Source of the DNA: Bacillus sp. F19
GTDB taxonomy: Bacteria; Bacillota; Bacilli; Bacillales; Bacillaceae
Length of the DNA: 64,000 nt
NCBI GenBank assembly: GCA_023823795.1
Contig: CP085710.1
Location: 3,312,001-3,376,000, forward strand
Reading direction: 5' to 3'
A program made the position numbers and the translations under genes. Below the pieces are notes generated by a model. It searched no databases. It was not told the DNA's origin and saw nothing but the letters and a program-made list of their open reading frames with translations. Of the stretch, positions 44,638 through 54,357 are shown in pieces; within the stretch, counting starts at the first letter, position 1; the number at the start of each line of letters is the position of its first letter.

Positions 44638-45829
44638 TCTTATCGCTCCCTTCAAGTGAACTCATTAGTGTATGAACATCTTTGTCTCCCCGTCCTGATA
44701 GACAGATGAGCAGCGTTTCGTCCGGATCCATTTCCTGCGCAAGCTGGAATGCTTTTGCGAGAGCATGAGCAGTTTCAATAGCCGCAAGAATTCCTTCTTC
44801 CTTAGCTAAGCTGGTTAACGCTTCTAATGCCTCATCGTCTGTTACACTCTCATATTTCACTCGGCCGGTGTCTGCAAGGTGCGCATGCTCAGGTCCTATT
44901 CCAGGGTAATCAAGCCCTGCAGATATAGAATATGGTTCAATAATCTGTCCGTACTGATCCTGCAAAAGATACGTGAGTGAACCATGAATAACCCCTTTTG
45001 TGCCCTTAGTGATTGTTGCAGCATGGAGAGGTGTATCAACGCCTTTACCGGCAGCTTCTACTCCTACTAGGTCAACATCTTCTTCAATGAAGGCTGCAAA
45101 CATGCCGATCGCATTGCTTCCTCCGCCGACACATGCAACCACTTTATCAGGAAGGCAGTCCATTCTTTCAGCCAGCTGCTGCTTTGCCTCATCTCCTATT
45201 ACTCTTTGAAACTCTCTGACCATTTGCGGATAGGGATGAGGTCCGACTACTGAACCAATCATATAGAAATGATCCTCGCAATGCTGGACCCAGTATCTGA
45301 TCGCCTCGTTTGTAGCATCCTTCAGTGTTTTATTGCCGCTGTGAACAGGAATGACTTCTGCCCCGAGCAGTTTCATCCGAAAGACATTGAGCTGCTGTCT
45401 CATGACATCTTCTTCACCCATAAAGACTTTGCATTCCAGTCCAAACTTTGCTGCAACCGTTGCTGCCGCAACACCGTGCTGGCCTGCACCAGTCTCTGCG
45501 ATGATCTTTGTTTTCCCCATTTTCTGTGCAAGCAGGGCTTGCCCAATCGCATTATTGATTTTGTGGGCGCCAGTATGGTTAAGATCCTCGCGTTTCAAGA
45601 AAATTTTTGCTCCGCCAAGTTTTTTCGTCACGTTTTCGGCATACGTCAATGTTGTAGGCCTTCCGGAATATTCAAATAGAAGACGTTGGTATTCATTCAT
45701 AAATGCAGGATCTGCCACCGCTTCTGCAAATGCCTCTTGCAGCTCCTCAAGCGGCTGCATTAGCGTTTCAGGTACATACTTTCCTCCAAAATCTCCGAAT
45801 CTGCCAAATTCATCTGGAAACTGATACAT
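44600..45829 (-). CDS. trpB: Tryptophan synthase beta chain
   Basis: TrpB condenses indole with serine to give tryptophan in an alpha2-beta2 complex. The 409-aa PLP enzyme begins with [14 protein letters not shown] and has the PLP lysine in [17 protein letters not shown] (about 91), [11 protein letters not shown], and the phosphate-binding [10 protein letters not shown]. It overlaps the end of trpF by 20 bases. Confidence 0.97.
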   Translation of the reverse strand: MYQFPDEFGRFGDFGGKYVPETLMQPLEELQEAFAEAVADPAFMNEYQRLLFEYSGRPTTLTYAENVTKKLGGAKIFLKREDLNHTGAHKINNAIGQALLAQKMGKTKIIAETGAGQHGVAAATVAAKFGLECKVFMGEEDVMRQQLNVFRMKLLGAEVIPVHSGNKTLKDATNEAIRYWVQHCEDHFYMIGSVVGPHPYPQMVREFQRVIGDEAKQQLAERMDCLPDKVVACVGGGSNAIGMFAAFIEEDVDLVGVEAAGKGVDTPLHAATITKGTKGVIHGSLTYLLQDQYGQIIEPYSISAGLDYPGIGPEHAHLADTGRVKYESVTDDEALEALTSLAKEEGILAAIETAHALAKAFQLAQEMDPDETLLICLSGRGDKDVHTLMSSLEGSDKNAGILAEAAGAK

Positions 45830-46466
45830 GGTGATTCACCCTTTCTTCTAGCCTTGTCAACAAGGTCTCATCTTTTTTTCCTTTTTGTTCAATCCCGCTT
45901 GAAATATCGATTCCCGGCGGATGAAGCCCGAGCAGCTGATGAATATTGTCAGGAGCAATGCCTCCTGCAATAAAGAGTGTTTTGTTCAATTTCTGAGCTG
46001 CCTGTATATAACATGGTACATTTGACCAATCAAACGTCAGTCCTGTTCCTCCGAAAGCACCTTTGACTTTAGAATCAATCACAAAGCCATCCGCTGCATC
46101 TGCATATAATCTCATATCAGACAGAGTTCCCTCATAGTGTGGCAATGCCTTCCATACTCTCCGATTAAAATGATGCTTGATTTCAGCTACTTCGCTGACT
46201 GTCTCAGAGCCATGGCATTGAATGACATCAATTGGGAGCTTTTTCATTATATCTTCTATTTCATTCAGGCTGGCATTTACAAAAATCGCAACTAACTGTT
46301 TATCCTTTATATCAACTGAATCAAGCCATTCTTTTACCTGATGGGCTTGCACCCTGCGCTTACTTTCGGCAAAGATAAGTCCGAGATAGTCTGCATTTGA
46401 CCCGCTTGTCATTTTTAAATCTTCCAAAGAACGATTTCCGCAAAGCTTAATCAAAGGTCTATTCAT
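45810..46466 (-). CDS. trpF: Phosphoribosylanthranilate isomerase
   Basis: TrpF isomerises phosphoribosylanthranilate in tryptophan synthesis. The 218-aa barrel protein starts [13 protein letters not shown] with the catalytic cysteine. It also has [21 protein letters not shown] and the phosphate-binding [11 protein letters not shown] and DISSGIE. GGAGAAG lies just before the ATG at 46466, inside the end of trpC, giving an 8-base overlap. Confidence 0.95.
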   Translation of the reverse strand: MNRPLIKLCGNRSLEDLKMTSGSNADYLGLIFAESKRRVQAHQVKEWLDSVDIKDKQLVAIFVNASLNEIEDIMKKLPIDVIQCHGSETVSEVAEIKHHFNRRVWKALPHYEGTLSDMRLYADAADGFVIDSKVKGAFGGTGLTFDWSNVPCYIQAAQKLNKTLFIAGGIAPDNIHQLLGLHPPGIDISSGIEQKGKKDETLLTRLEERVNHHVSVSR

Positions 46467-47220
46467 TTTCTTCTCCGTACAGGGCTTTGATGGCAGATGT
46501 TTGATCATTCTCCCGCATGAGTGATTCTCCGACTAAAATGGCATTAGCGCCTTCTTGCTGAACAGTCTTAACATCTTCAAATGTAAAAATCCCGCTTTCA
46601 CTTACAAGCAGTGTATCTTTCGGAACGGATCTGCTTATCGTCATTATTTGATGGATATCAGTCTTAAAGGTTGAAAGATCTCTATTATTCACACCAAGTA
46701 TTTCTGGGGTGAACGCAGGCAGAAGCTTTTCCAGAACTGCCAGAGAATGCACTTCCACTAAAACAGCCATGCCCAGCTCATATGCATGCAAATACAGTTC
46801 GTGCAGCTCTCTTGCTGCAAGTGCCTCTCCTATTAAGAGGATGGCATCTGCTCCTATATTCTTGGATTCCTCTACTTGCTTGTGATCAATAATGAAATCC
46901 TTTCTTAAAACAGGGAGACTGACTTCTTTCTTAATTTCAGCTATAAAATCACGATGGCCCTGAAAAAAGCTTTCATCCGTTAAAACAGAGAGACAATCGG
47001 CTTTTCCAGCTTCATATGCTATTGCAATTTCCACCGGATGAAAGTTTTCTTTAATGACCCCTTTAGAGGGAGATGCCTTCTTTACTTCTGCAATTAAAGC
47101 AGGTTTTCTGTTTGATTGCTTCAAGGCATTGTAAAATGACCGTTCAGAAACGTTTTTTCTTTCAGGAATAGTAAGCGAAAGGACTTCTTCCCGTTTCTTT
47201 TCAAGAATTTTAGTAAGCAT
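46459..47220 (-). CDS. trpC: Indole-3-glycerol phosphate synthase
   Basis: TrpC closes the indole ring. The 253-aa barrel protein has the catalytic lysine in ALIAEVKKASPSKG (about 50), VLRKDFIIDHKQV, and the phosphate-binding LVSESGI and AILVGESLM. AAGGAGGAG precedes the ATG at 47220, and the start overlaps trpD by 11 bases. In-frame codons further upstream belong to trpD. Confidence 0.96.
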   Translation of the reverse strand: MLTKILEKKREEVLSLTIPERKNVSERSFYNALKQSNRKPALIAEVKKASPSKGVIKENFHPVEIAIAYEAGKADCLSVLTDESFFQGHRDFIAEIKKEVSLPVLRKDFIIDHKQVEESKNIGADAILLIGEALAARELHELYLHAYELGMAVLVEVHSLAVLEKLLPAFTPEILGVNNRDLSTFKTDIHQIMTISRSVPKDTLLVSESGIFTFEDVKTVQQEGANAILVGESLMRENDQTSAIKALYGEENE

Positions 47221-48229
47221 ATTGCTCCTCCTTCTTACTTTGAAGACGGGCGAGCTGACGATAGGCTGTGCCATTTTCGATTGCGTCCGCCGCTTTTTTC
47301 ACTCCATCAGCCAATGAATCAGTCTTGCCTGCTACATATAAAGCAGCACCAGCATTCAGTGCAACAATGTCTGCTGCTGCCCCTTCGCGTTTCCCCTCGA
47401 ACACATCGAGAATCAGTTTTGCGCTTTCCGCCGGACTCTCAACCTGGATATCTTTTAATTCGCCGCGCTCAAGACCCATCTCTTCAGGGTTTATTTCATA
47501 ACGGTCAATCTTGCCTTTTTTCAGTTCAACAATATCTGTTACACCTGTAATGCTGCATTCGTCAAGGCCATCTCTTCCGGTTACAAGAAGAACATGCTCT
47601 GAGCCAAGTACGCGAAGGGCATAGGCTATTTTCTCTGCATACTCTGTAGAAAACACCCCCATCACCTGGCGCTTCGCATTGGCAGGATTTGCTAATGGAC
47701 CAAGTAGATTAAAGACCGTTCTAAAGCCGATTTCCTGCCTTGGACTTACGGCGTGCTTCATTGAAGAATGGTAGATTGGCGCGAATAGAAAACTCATATC
47801 ATAAGCCTGCAGAGCGAGCTTCGCTTCATCCGGTGTTGTTTGAATGGAGATTCCAAGCTGTTCAAGCACATCTGCACTGCCGCTTTTGGATGAGATTGCA
47901 CGATTGCCGTGTTTTGCTACTTTTGCTCCGAGAGAAGATGCAAGAATGGCTGATGCAGTCGAGATATTAAATGTCGATGCCCCATCTCCCCCTGTACCGC
48001 ACGTATCAATCAGATCCTCTGCATAATCAATGCGAGTCATATGCTGTTTCATTGCTTTTGCAAAACCGACAAGCTCGTCAACCGTTTCGCCGCGGAATCT
48101 TAATATGGAAATAAAACTTGCGATTTGGCTGGAAGTGGCTTTTCCCTCCATTACCTGATTCATGGCAGCAGTTGCTTCTTCTTCTGTCAGCGTGTGGCCT
48201 TCAATGCATTTGCTGAGTAATGTTTTCAT
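47210..48229 (-). CDS. trpD: Anthranilate phosphoribosyltransferase
   Basis: TrpD transfers phosphoribose to anthranilate. The 339-aa product has the PRPP-binding DTCGTGGDGASTFN (about 75-88), KHGNRAISSKSGSADVLE, and the metal site DGLDE. Its start overlaps the trpE stop by 4 bases. As in other bacilli there is no trpG gene in the operon, so the glutaminase subunit must come from elsewhere. Confidence 0.97.
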   Translation of the reverse strand: MKTLLSKCIEGHTLTEEEATAAMNQVMEGKATSSQIASFISILRFRGETVDELVGFAKAMKQHMTRIDYAEDLIDTCGTGGDGASTFNISTASAILASSLGAKVAKHGNRAISSKSGSADVLEQLGISIQTTPDEAKLALQAYDMSFLFAPIYHSSMKHAVSPRQEIGFRTVFNLLGPLANPANAKRQVMGVFSTEYAEKIAYALRVLGSEHVLLVTGRDGLDECSITGVTDIVELKKGKIDRYEINPEEMGLERGELKDIQVESPAESAKLILDVFEGKREGAAADIVALNAGAALYVAGKTDSLADGVKKAADAIENGTAYRQLARLQSKKEEQYAY

Positions 48230-49746
48230 TTTTGAGCCTCCTCCTTTTTGCCAAACACTTTTTCAGCAAGTTCAATCGTTTTGATTAAGGCACTTGCTTT
48301 ATTTCGCGTCTCTTTCCATTCAAGTTCTGGCTTTGAATCAGCTACTATTCCAGCTCCTGCCTGAACATAGGCTTTTCCGCCCTGCAACGCAATCGTCCTG
48401 ATCGTAATACATGAATCAATATTCCCGTCAAAGCCAATATAAGCGATGCACCCTGCATAAGCGTTTCTTGCTGTTGGCTCAAGCTCCTGCAAAATCTGCA
48501 TGGCACGGACTTTCGGGGCACCTGATACCGTTCCGGCAGGGAAAGATGACAGCAGGGCATCAATTGGATGTGTGCCGGTTTTTAATCGGCCGGTCACCTT
48601 TGAAATTAAATGCATCACGTGTGAAAATCGTCCGAGCTCCATTAACACCGGAGTTTTGACTGTCCCGTAATCTGCAACTCTCCCAATATCATTTCTTGCA
48701 AGGTCCACAAGCATATAATGCTCTGCTTTTTCCTTTTCATCGCTGCGCAGATCTTCCTCGAGACGCAGATCCTCTTCTTCTGTCTTTCCGCGTTTTCTGG
48801 TCCCTGCAATCGGATGGATTTCCAAGTAGCCGTCCTGCACGTAGATCAGTCTTTCCGGAGAACTGCCGATCAGCTCAGTCTCATCAAATTTAATGTAGAA
48901 CATATAGGGCGAGGGATTCACAACCCTCAGCATTCGATATAAATCGAAGCCTTTGGCCGTAATCGGCACTTCAAATCTCTGAGAAAGAACTCCCTGAAAG
49001 ATATCGCCTGCTTTGATGTATTCTTTGATTTTTTCAACTGAATTCAGAAAATCATCTTTTTCAAAATTGGAGTTTACTCCTTCGAACGAAACAGATGCCT
49101 GATCCATCGGAGAGAGCATCAAATCATTGAAGTCTCTTTTTTCGGTCAATTGTGAGATCAGCTGATTGATTTTAGCTTCAGCAATCTCATAGACTGCGCG
49201 CTTGCCTGCTTCTGATTCTTTTCCAGATAGACGTTCGTAATGGATAAAAGAGAGTGTTTTATCAATATGATCGAACGCTATCATCGTATGGCAAACGAAT
49301 AATAAGCACTTTTTAAAATTTAAATCTTGATTGTCATGCTTTTGAACTCGTTCAAACATCGTGACAGAATCATATCCTAAATAGCCTACGGCTCCCCCTG
49401 CAAAAGGAATATCAAGATCTGGAAGCTTTACTTTTAAATAGCCATCCATCCAGAGGAAGATTTCTTTCAAAGAAGATGATTCATAGATTGTTTTTCTTTG
49501 CTTGGATCTCACACAGTAACGGTCATTTTCTTCCTCAATGAACAAAAAAGGATTTAACCCAATAAATGAATAACGTGACCACGACGATTCTTCATCTTTG
49601 CTTTCTAATAAATACACCGCTTCATCTTCAAACACTTTGAAGAGCTGAATCGGGGTGAACGTATCAACTTGAAAAGACTTAATAACAGGTATTGTTTGAT
49701 AGCTCATACTATCTTGTTTAAATGAGGCAAAATCGGTATGAAACAT
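48226..49746 (-). CDS. trpE: Anthranilate synthase component I
   Basis: TrpE converts chorismate to anthranilate with ammonia from a glutaminase partner. The 506-aa protein has the chorismate-binding domain with GDIFQGVLSQRFEVP, SSPERLI, HPIAGTRKRGK and RNDIGRVADYGTV, and ends with YVQAGAGIVADSKPE. The likely tryptophan feedback site is LLESKDEES near residue 50. It is the first gene of trpEDCFBA, behind the TRAP-controlled leader, and GGAGGAG precedes its ATG. Confidence 0.97.
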   Translation of the reverse strand: MFHTDFASFKQDSMSYQTIPVIKSFQVDTFTPIQLFKVFEDEAVYLLESKDEESSWSRYSFIGLNPFLFIEEENDRYCVRSKQRKTIYESSSLKEIFLWMDGYLKVKLPDLDIPFAGGAVGYLGYDSVTMFERVQKHDNQDLNFKKCLLFVCHTMIAFDHIDKTLSFIHYERLSGKESEAGKRAVYEIAEAKINQLISQLTEKRDFNDLMLSPMDQASVSFEGVNSNFEKDDFLNSVEKIKEYIKAGDIFQGVLSQRFEVPITAKGFDLYRMLRVVNPSPYMFYIKFDETELIGSSPERLIYVQDGYLEIHPIAGTRKRGKTEEEDLRLEEDLRSDEKEKAEHYMLVDLARNDIGRVADYGTVKTPVLMELGRFSHVMHLISKVTGRLKTGTHPIDALLSSFPAGTVSGAPKVRAMQILQELEPTARNAYAGCIAYIGFDGNIDSCITIRTIALQGGKAYVQAGAGIVADSKPELEWKETRNKASALIKTIELAEKVFGKKEEAQK

Positions 49747-49817
49747 AAGTACTCACTCCTCCAGCATTGTGGAGAATAAGTATTTAGGAGGTTTTAAGCG
49801 GAAACGCTGCGGTAAAA

Positions 49818-49852
49818 AGAAAAAACCCAAAAACAAAGAATCTGTTTTTGGG
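49818..49852 (-). terminator. trp operon leader attenuator (intrinsic terminator)
   Basis: CCCAAAAACA and TGTTTTTGGG form a 10-bp stem with a 7-base loop and a run of T on the minus strand, about 70 bases before trpE. Upstream, GGGTAG (49905-49910) can pair with CTACCC (49848-49853) to form a competing antiterminator. Confidence 0.88.
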
Positions 49853-49884
49853 TAGTCTTAACCGTAACGGAAAATATAAAAGAC

Positions 49885-49976
49885 CTCAGCTAAACTCATT
49901 CTCGGCTACCCTAAACTCATGCTAAACTAGTTCCTTTTTGACTAAACTGATCTGACTTTCTCACTATACTCATCTA
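49885..49976 (-). promoter_or_regulatory. TRAP-binding (G/U)AG triplet array in the trp leader
   Basis: On the minus strand 16 NAG triplets occur every 5-6 bases, in a run of seven and a run of nine separated by a 12-base gap. Fourteen are GAG or UAG and two are CAG. TRAP is an 11-mer ring that binds about eleven such triplets when tryptophan is bound. The second run overlaps the antiterminator segment, so TRAP binding would favour the terminator. The TRAP gene mtrB is at 57072. Confidence 0.88.
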
Positions 49977-49990
49977 ACGAACTGGAACAT

Positions 49991-50010
49991 ATTAGAAGCT
50001 CTCTTCTAAT
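49991..50010 (-). promoter_or_regulatory. 5' stem-loop of the trp leader
   Basis: ATTAGAAG and CTTCTAAT form an 8-bp stem with a 4-base loop, about ten bases after the predicted transcription start. The B. subtilis leader has a similar 5' hairpin that helps TRAP bind. Confidence 0.7.
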
Positions 50011-50027
50011 TTCTATTCTTGGGGTTT

Positions 50028-50056
50028 ATCTTAATACACATGCTGTTTTCTGTCAA
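50028..50056 (-). promoter_or_regulatory. trp operon promoter
   Basis: On the minus strand TTGACA, 17-base spacer, TAAGAT. The predicted leader is about 275 bases. The promoter lies directly after the aroH stop codon. Confidence 0.8.
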
Positions 50057-50126
50057 CGAAATGATGTTTCCTCCGAAGGGACATTTATGCTCATCATAGT
50101 AAATAGATAAACTGATCTAGGGGCAC

Positions 50127-50513
50127 TCATTTAAATGCTGATTTTATTCTTTCACCTGTTAAATCAGGTCTTAACACAATCGCATTCCCCTGGTAAACAT
50201 GCTTTACTTCTTTTTGATTTAGGCCGGTCTGTACAGTCATCATGACCCTGATGCACTTTTCAAGACTTCCTGCTACAGGGATTTCCTGCATGCACATGAC
50301 AGGGACATATTCCCAGCCATCAAAGTTTCGCAGAGCTTTTGCTGGAAACACCGCATCTAAATCCCCTGTCATTGAGAGCAGGACAGATGCGACATCTTCA
50401 GGATCTACATTGTTTTTTTCAATCATTTCTAAAAGCAGAGCTTCAGTTGCTTTGATGATTAGAGCTTCATCATTAAGTTCAACTGTTGCAGCCCCTCTAA
50501 TTGCACGAATCAA
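50127..50513 (-). CDS. aroH: Chorismate mutase, AroH class
   Basis: AroH rearranges chorismate to prephenate, toward phenylalanine and tyrosine. The 128-aa protein matches the trimeric AroH type: IRAIRGAATVE at the start, FPAKALRNFDGWEYVPVMCMQE, and CIRVMMTVQTGL with the active-site arginine. I choose the TTG start at 50513, because GGAGGG lies 5 bases upstream and the family begins M-I-R-x-I-R-G. The TTGA overlaps the aroB stop codon, so translation is coupled. Confidence 0.92.
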   Translation of the reverse strand: MIRAIRGAATVELNDEALIIKATEALLLEMIEKNNVDPEDVASVLLSMTGDLDAVFPAKALRNFDGWEYVPVMCMQEIPVAGSLEKCIRVMMTVQTGLNQKEVKHVYQGNAIVLRPDLTGERIKSAFK

Positions 50514-51598
50514 ACTGATCCCTCCTGTCTCCATGTTTCTAGCAAGGATCTTAATTGATCTCTTTCGAAAGGAGAAATTTCTGGTGCTCCGACGGTTCTT
50601 AACAAAACCATAGTGATCGTCCCGGAATGCGACTTTTTATCTTTTAGCATTCTGCTGATTAACGCATCAGTAGATAAGTTTTCCGGAACTTCAACTGGAA
50701 AGCCTAATTCTTTAAACCACTTTTTGATTTTTTCATAAGGAAGATTCAATTTATAAACCCTCCCGCTGAGCCAAATCGCAAAAAGCATACCTATGGCAAC
50801 ACCATCTCCGTGGCTGATCTTTCCATATCCTTCTTCTGCTTCAATCGCATGTCCCAGGGTATGGCCAAAGTTCAGATGAGCTCTCACACCAGTTTCCTTT
50901 TCATCTGCTTTTACGACTGCCGCTTTGACACGAATACCTTCAATAATCATATGCTGAAGTTTTTCATCAATTAGATCATCAAGAACAGAAATTTCAGCAG
51001 TCAGCCAATGATAGAAATCAGCATTTCCAATCAGTCCATGCTTAATTACTTCAGCAAAGCCAGAACGAAGCTCATGACGTGGCAATGTTGATAAAAAAGC
51101 CAGATCATAAATGACCGCACGGGGCTGATAAAACGCACCGATCATATTCTTTCCTTCTGGATGGTTAATGGCGACTTTTCCTCCGACGGCACTATCGTGT
51201 GCAAGCAGAGTAGTCGGAAGCTGAATAAACGGGATGCCTCTCATGTATGTTGCAGCAGCAAAACCAGCCAAGTCACCAATGACTCCTCCGCCGAATGCAA
51301 GAATGAGAGATTTCCGGTCAAGTCCAAGTTTAAGAGCGAATGATTGAATATCATAAAAAGATTCAAATGATTTATATTCTTCCCCGCTCGGTACAATGTA
51401 GACTTCCGCTTTGTAAGAACTCCTCAGTACTTTCAGCAGCTGTTCACCATACAGGCTTTGAACAGCTGAATCAGCTATAATCAGTATGCTTGTAGGCTTA
51501 ATTTCCCCTATTTGTTCAACAAGCTTTGTTTCAATGATATTTCTTCCAACTGAAACAGGATATGATCCGGAAGCAGTTTCAATAAGCAAATTCTTCAT
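50510..51598 (-). CDS. aroB: 3-dehydroquinate synthase
   Basis: AroB closes the first ring of the shikimate pathway using NAD and a metal. The 362-aa product shows the NAD-binding GGGVIGDLAGFAAATYMRG, PTTLLAHDSAVGGKVAINH, the metal ligand E in FAEVIKHGLIG, and HLNFGHTLGHAIE. Its ATG shares one base with the aroC stop codon. Confidence 0.97.
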   Translation of the reverse strand: MKNLLIETASGSYPVSVGRNIIETKLVEQIGEIKPTSILIIADSAVQSLYGEQLLKVLRSSYKAEVYIVPSGEEYKSFESFYDIQSFALKLGLDRKSLILAFGGGVIGDLAGFAAATYMRGIPFIQLPTTLLAHDSAVGGKVAINHPEGKNMIGAFYQPRAVIYDLAFLSTLPRHELRSGFAEVIKHGLIGNADFYHWLTAEISVLDDLIDEKLQHMIIEGIRVKAAVVKADEKETGVRAHLNFGHTLGHAIEAEEGYGKISHGDGVAIGMLFAIWLSGRVYKLNLPYEKIKKWFKELGFPVEVPENLSTDALISRMLKDKKSHSGTITMVLLRTVGAPEISPFERDQLRSLLETWRQEGSV

Positions 51599-52770
51599 TA
51601 GAACTTCCTCGCATACTCGCGCATTTCCTGAACGTGCTCACGAATCGAATCCATCCGGTCTGAACCGAACTGTTCAAGAACCGCATTCGCAATTTCCCAT
51701 GCCACAACTGCTTCAGCGACAACACTTGCAGCCGGGACTGCACAGCTGTCAGACCGTTCAATGCTTGCTGAAAAAGGCTCTTTCGTTTCAATATCCACAC
51801 TTTGAAGCGGTTTATAAAGAGTTGGAATCGGCTTCATGACCCCTCTGACCACAATCGGCATACCAGTAGACATTCCGCCTTCTAAACCGCCTAAACGATT
51901 TGTCTTGCGGGAGTATCCTGTCTCTTCACTCCAAATAATTTCGTCATGTACTTCACTGCCAAATCTTCGGGCAGCTTCAAAGCCAATACCAAATTCAACA
52001 CCTTTAAAAGCATTGATGCTCACGATGGCTGCTGCAATTTTCGAATCAAGCTTGCGGTCGAAATGGACGTAGCTTCCTACTCCTGCAGGCATTCCTTCTA
52101 CAATGACTTCCACAACACCGCCAATAGAATCGCCGTTGCTTTTTGCATCATCAATGGCCTGCATCATTTTCACTGCAGCATTCTCATCCAGGCAGCGCAC
52201 AGGTGATCCCTCTGTGATCCGCTGTAACTCTTCTATCGAAGAATACTCTGTTTTTTCAGCTTTGATGGATCCTATTTCCACTACATGACCTGCCACTTTA
52301 ATGCCAAGTTCTGCCAATAATTTCTTTGCAACTGCGCCCACCGCAACTCTGACCGTTGTTTCACGGGCTGAAGAGCGTTCAAGCACGTTGCGTATATCTC
52401 TGTGGCCATATTTAATAGCACCGTTTAAATCTGCATGGCCAGGACGAGGACGGCTTATTTGACGTTTAATATCTTTTTCTTCGCCATCTTCCAAAGGCTC
52501 AATGCCCATTATTTTCGTCCAATGTTTCCAATCATTATTTTCAACAACAAGTGCGATTGGAGAGCCCAGTGCTTTTCCATGACGGATTCCGCTTGTGATC
52601 TGAACCTCGTCCTTCTCGATCTGCATTCTTCTTCCTCTTCCATGACCCTTTTGTCTGCGCGTAAGATCAAGGTTAATATCCTCTGCGGTAATAGACAGAC
52701 CCGCCGGTACTCCTTCAATAATCGCGGTTAATTGCGGTCCATGTGATTCTCCTGCTGTTAAGTATCTCAT
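51598..52770 (-). CDS. aroC: Chorismate synthase
   Basis: Chorismate synthase makes chorismate, the branch point for tryptophan, tyrosine, phenylalanine, folate and menaquinone. The gene is called aroF in B. subtilis. The 390-aa flavin-dependent enzyme shows the signature [18 protein letters not shown] (residues 7-24), [12 protein letters not shown], and [14 protein letters not shown]. It heads the aroC-aroB-aroH genes upstream of trp. Its leader holds a tandem 15-bp direct repeat. Confidence 0.97.
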   Translation of the reverse strand: MRYLTAGESHGPQLTAIIEGVPAGLSITAEDINLDLTRRQKGHGRGRRMQIEKDEVQITSGIRHGKALGSPIALVVENNDWKHWTKIMGIEPLEDGEEKDIKRQISRPRPGHADLNGAIKYGHRDIRNVLERSSARETTVRVAVGAVAKKLLAELGIKVAGHVVEIGSIKAEKTEYSSIEELQRITEGSPVRCLDENAAVKMMQAIDDAKSNGDSIGGVVEVIVEGMPAGVGSYVHFDRKLDSKIAAAIVSINAFKGVEFGIGFEAARRFGSEVHDEIIWSEETGYSRKTNRLGGLEGGMSTGMPIVVRGVMKPIPTLYKPLQSVDIETKEPFSASIERSDSCAVPAASVVAEAVVAWEIANAVLEQFGSDRMDSIREHVQEMREYARKF

Positions 52771-52799
52771 CTAAAGCTCTCCCTTCAGCGCACTAACGC

Positions 52800-52834
52800 T
52801 TTTAAGTAACACTAAATTATTTTAAGTAACACTA
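52800..52834 (-). repeat. Tandem 15-bp direct repeat in the aroC upstream region
   Basis: TTTTAAGTAACACTA occurs exactly at 52800-52814 and again at 52820-52834, a 20-bp period. It lies between a TATAGT -10-like element (about 52836-52841 on the minus strand) and the aroC ATG. It may be an operator or leader element. Confidence 0.7.
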
Positions 52835-52871
52835 TATCATATGTAGAGGCAATTGAATAGGAAGTTTACGG

Positions 52872-53634
52872 CTAGATTTTCTTGTAAAAAAAAGTACCTG
52901 CTGATTCCAGATTATATTGATCGCTGTAAAAAATCAGTTCTGTACTCCCTATAAAAAAGATTCCCCTGTTTTTTTATGCCTTTGAAAACTTGTTATAGAG
53001 CAAATTTTATGCATCTTCTGTAAAATAAATCAGCACGTTTCGGCAAACGATTAAATCAAATACTTTTTCAAAAGGGTCTGAGAGCAGATTGTGTTTATTA
53101 AATTGTACCGTCTCAATAATTTCTTTACTAATTTGATAGCCTGCCCCATCCTGAGTAAAATATTTGCGTTTCATCTCTTCCGGCAGCTCAGAAAGGCTTC
53201 TTTCCGGATAAATTCCAAGCTTTGCTCTCGCCATGACATGTCTAAATCTGTTGCGAGGATATTAATAGACCGCAATGGCAAATATTTTGACAGAATCATC
53301 GCTATCGTAAAAGGCTCTTCACCGATTCAACAGGCTGCACTCCATATTTTCAGCGGGCGGGATCTGTTTAGCATACAGGCAGCAATTCAGTCTCTAAAAG
53401 ATCCCAGCGCTTTTTATTTCTATAAAACTCTGTTACGTTAATGGTTATTCTGTCCAAAAGCTCATAGAGCAGCTTCTTCTCTCTTTGTATTGCTGAATAA
53501 TACTCTTTAAAATCCTTAAATCCCCTTTTCAAATAAAGAGAGGTAATTCATCTTTTCATTTGTGCCTCTTTATAAAGGGCAAGATCTATTCCTGTTAACT
53601 TTTTAAACTCTTTCTGAAATTGCATATAATCCAT
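52872..53634 (-). pseudogene. cheR: cheR chemotaxis methyltransferase pseudogene
   Basis: Fragments in all three minus frames reconstruct a near full-length CheR: MDYMQFQKEFKKLTGIDLALYKEAQMKR, then TINVTEFYRNKKRWDLLETELLP, then LKIWSAAC*IGEEPFTIAM, then FDLIVCRNVLIYFTEDA*, then GIFFIGSTELIF. At least four in-frame stop codons and two frameshifts break it. CheR methylates chemoreceptors and sits at this exact place, between the chorismate synthase gene and ndk, in B. subtilis. The start has a GGAGAG site. The similarity still extends end to end, so the loss is fairly recent. Confidence 0.9.
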
Positions 53635-53773
53635 CTTTCTCAACTCTCCTGCAGAAATTCCTCTATGTACAGTATATCGGAAATTGATAGATTCTTGTGA
53701 GGTACGGATAAAAAAATCTGAAAACTCATAAAGATTCGCGTGAGAAGTTTTAATAGGAGGGAATATTTGAATA

Positions 53774-53804
53774 TGGAAAAAGCCAGCATTTCTGCTGGCT
53801 TTAA
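53774..53804 (-). terminator. Terminator of ndk
   Basis: AAAGCCAGCA and TGCTGGCTTT form a 10-bp stem with a 4-base loop and further T residues on the minus strand. Confidence 0.85.
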
Positions 53805-53809
53805 GCGGA

Positions 53810-54256
53810 TTAATAAATCCAAGTATGAATAGCTTTGTCGTATTCTACTAATTCTTCTTGTTTGAAGAAAAGGTTAATTTCGCGCTCTGCACTTTCAGGT
53901 GAATCGGAACCGTGGATAATGTTTTTTCCGACGAATAAACCATAGTCGCCTCTGATTGTACCCGGCAATGCTTCGGATGGTTTTGTTTTGCCCATCATCG
54001 TGCGTGAGATCTCAATCACATTTTCCCCTTCCCAAACCATAGCGAAAACTGGTCCGGAAGTTATAAAATCAACAAGTTCCCCAAAGAATGGCTTCCCGTT
54101 GTGTTCTCCGTAATGCTGCTCTGCAAGTCCAACTGGAATTTGCATTAATTTTGCCCCAACTAATTGTAAGCCCTTACTTTCGAATCTGGAAATAATTTCC
54201 CCGATAAGCTGACGCTGAACGCCATCAGGTTTGACCATCATAAATGTTTTTTCCAT
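53810..54256 (-). CDS. ndk: Nucleoside diphosphate kinase
   Basis: Ndk transfers phosphate between nucleoside tri- and diphosphates through a histidine. The 148-aa product starts with [12 protein letters not shown] and has [25 protein letters not shown] with the active-site His (about 115). It lies between hepT and cheR, the B. subtilis order. Confidence 0.97.
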   Translation of the reverse strand: MEKTFMMVKPDGVQRQLIGEIISRFESKGLQLVGAKLMQIPVGLAEQHYGEHNGKPFFGELVDFITSGPVFAMVWEGENVIEISRTMMGKTKPSEALPGTIRGDYGLFVGKNIIHGSDSPESAEREINLFFKQEELVEYDKAIHTWIY

Positions 54257-54357
54257 CTTAATTTCTCCACCCCGCGATTGTTATGTATGGGCTTTCATGC
54301 CCCATGGAAATCGTATCATTTTTTCACTCTTTTCGCAATCGTATGGTGCGGAGGAAT

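Noticed and set aside
53091-53441. Rightward frame across the cheR region
   Set aside because: It is the antisense shadow of the cheR pseudogene, whose conserved residues are all on the minus strand.
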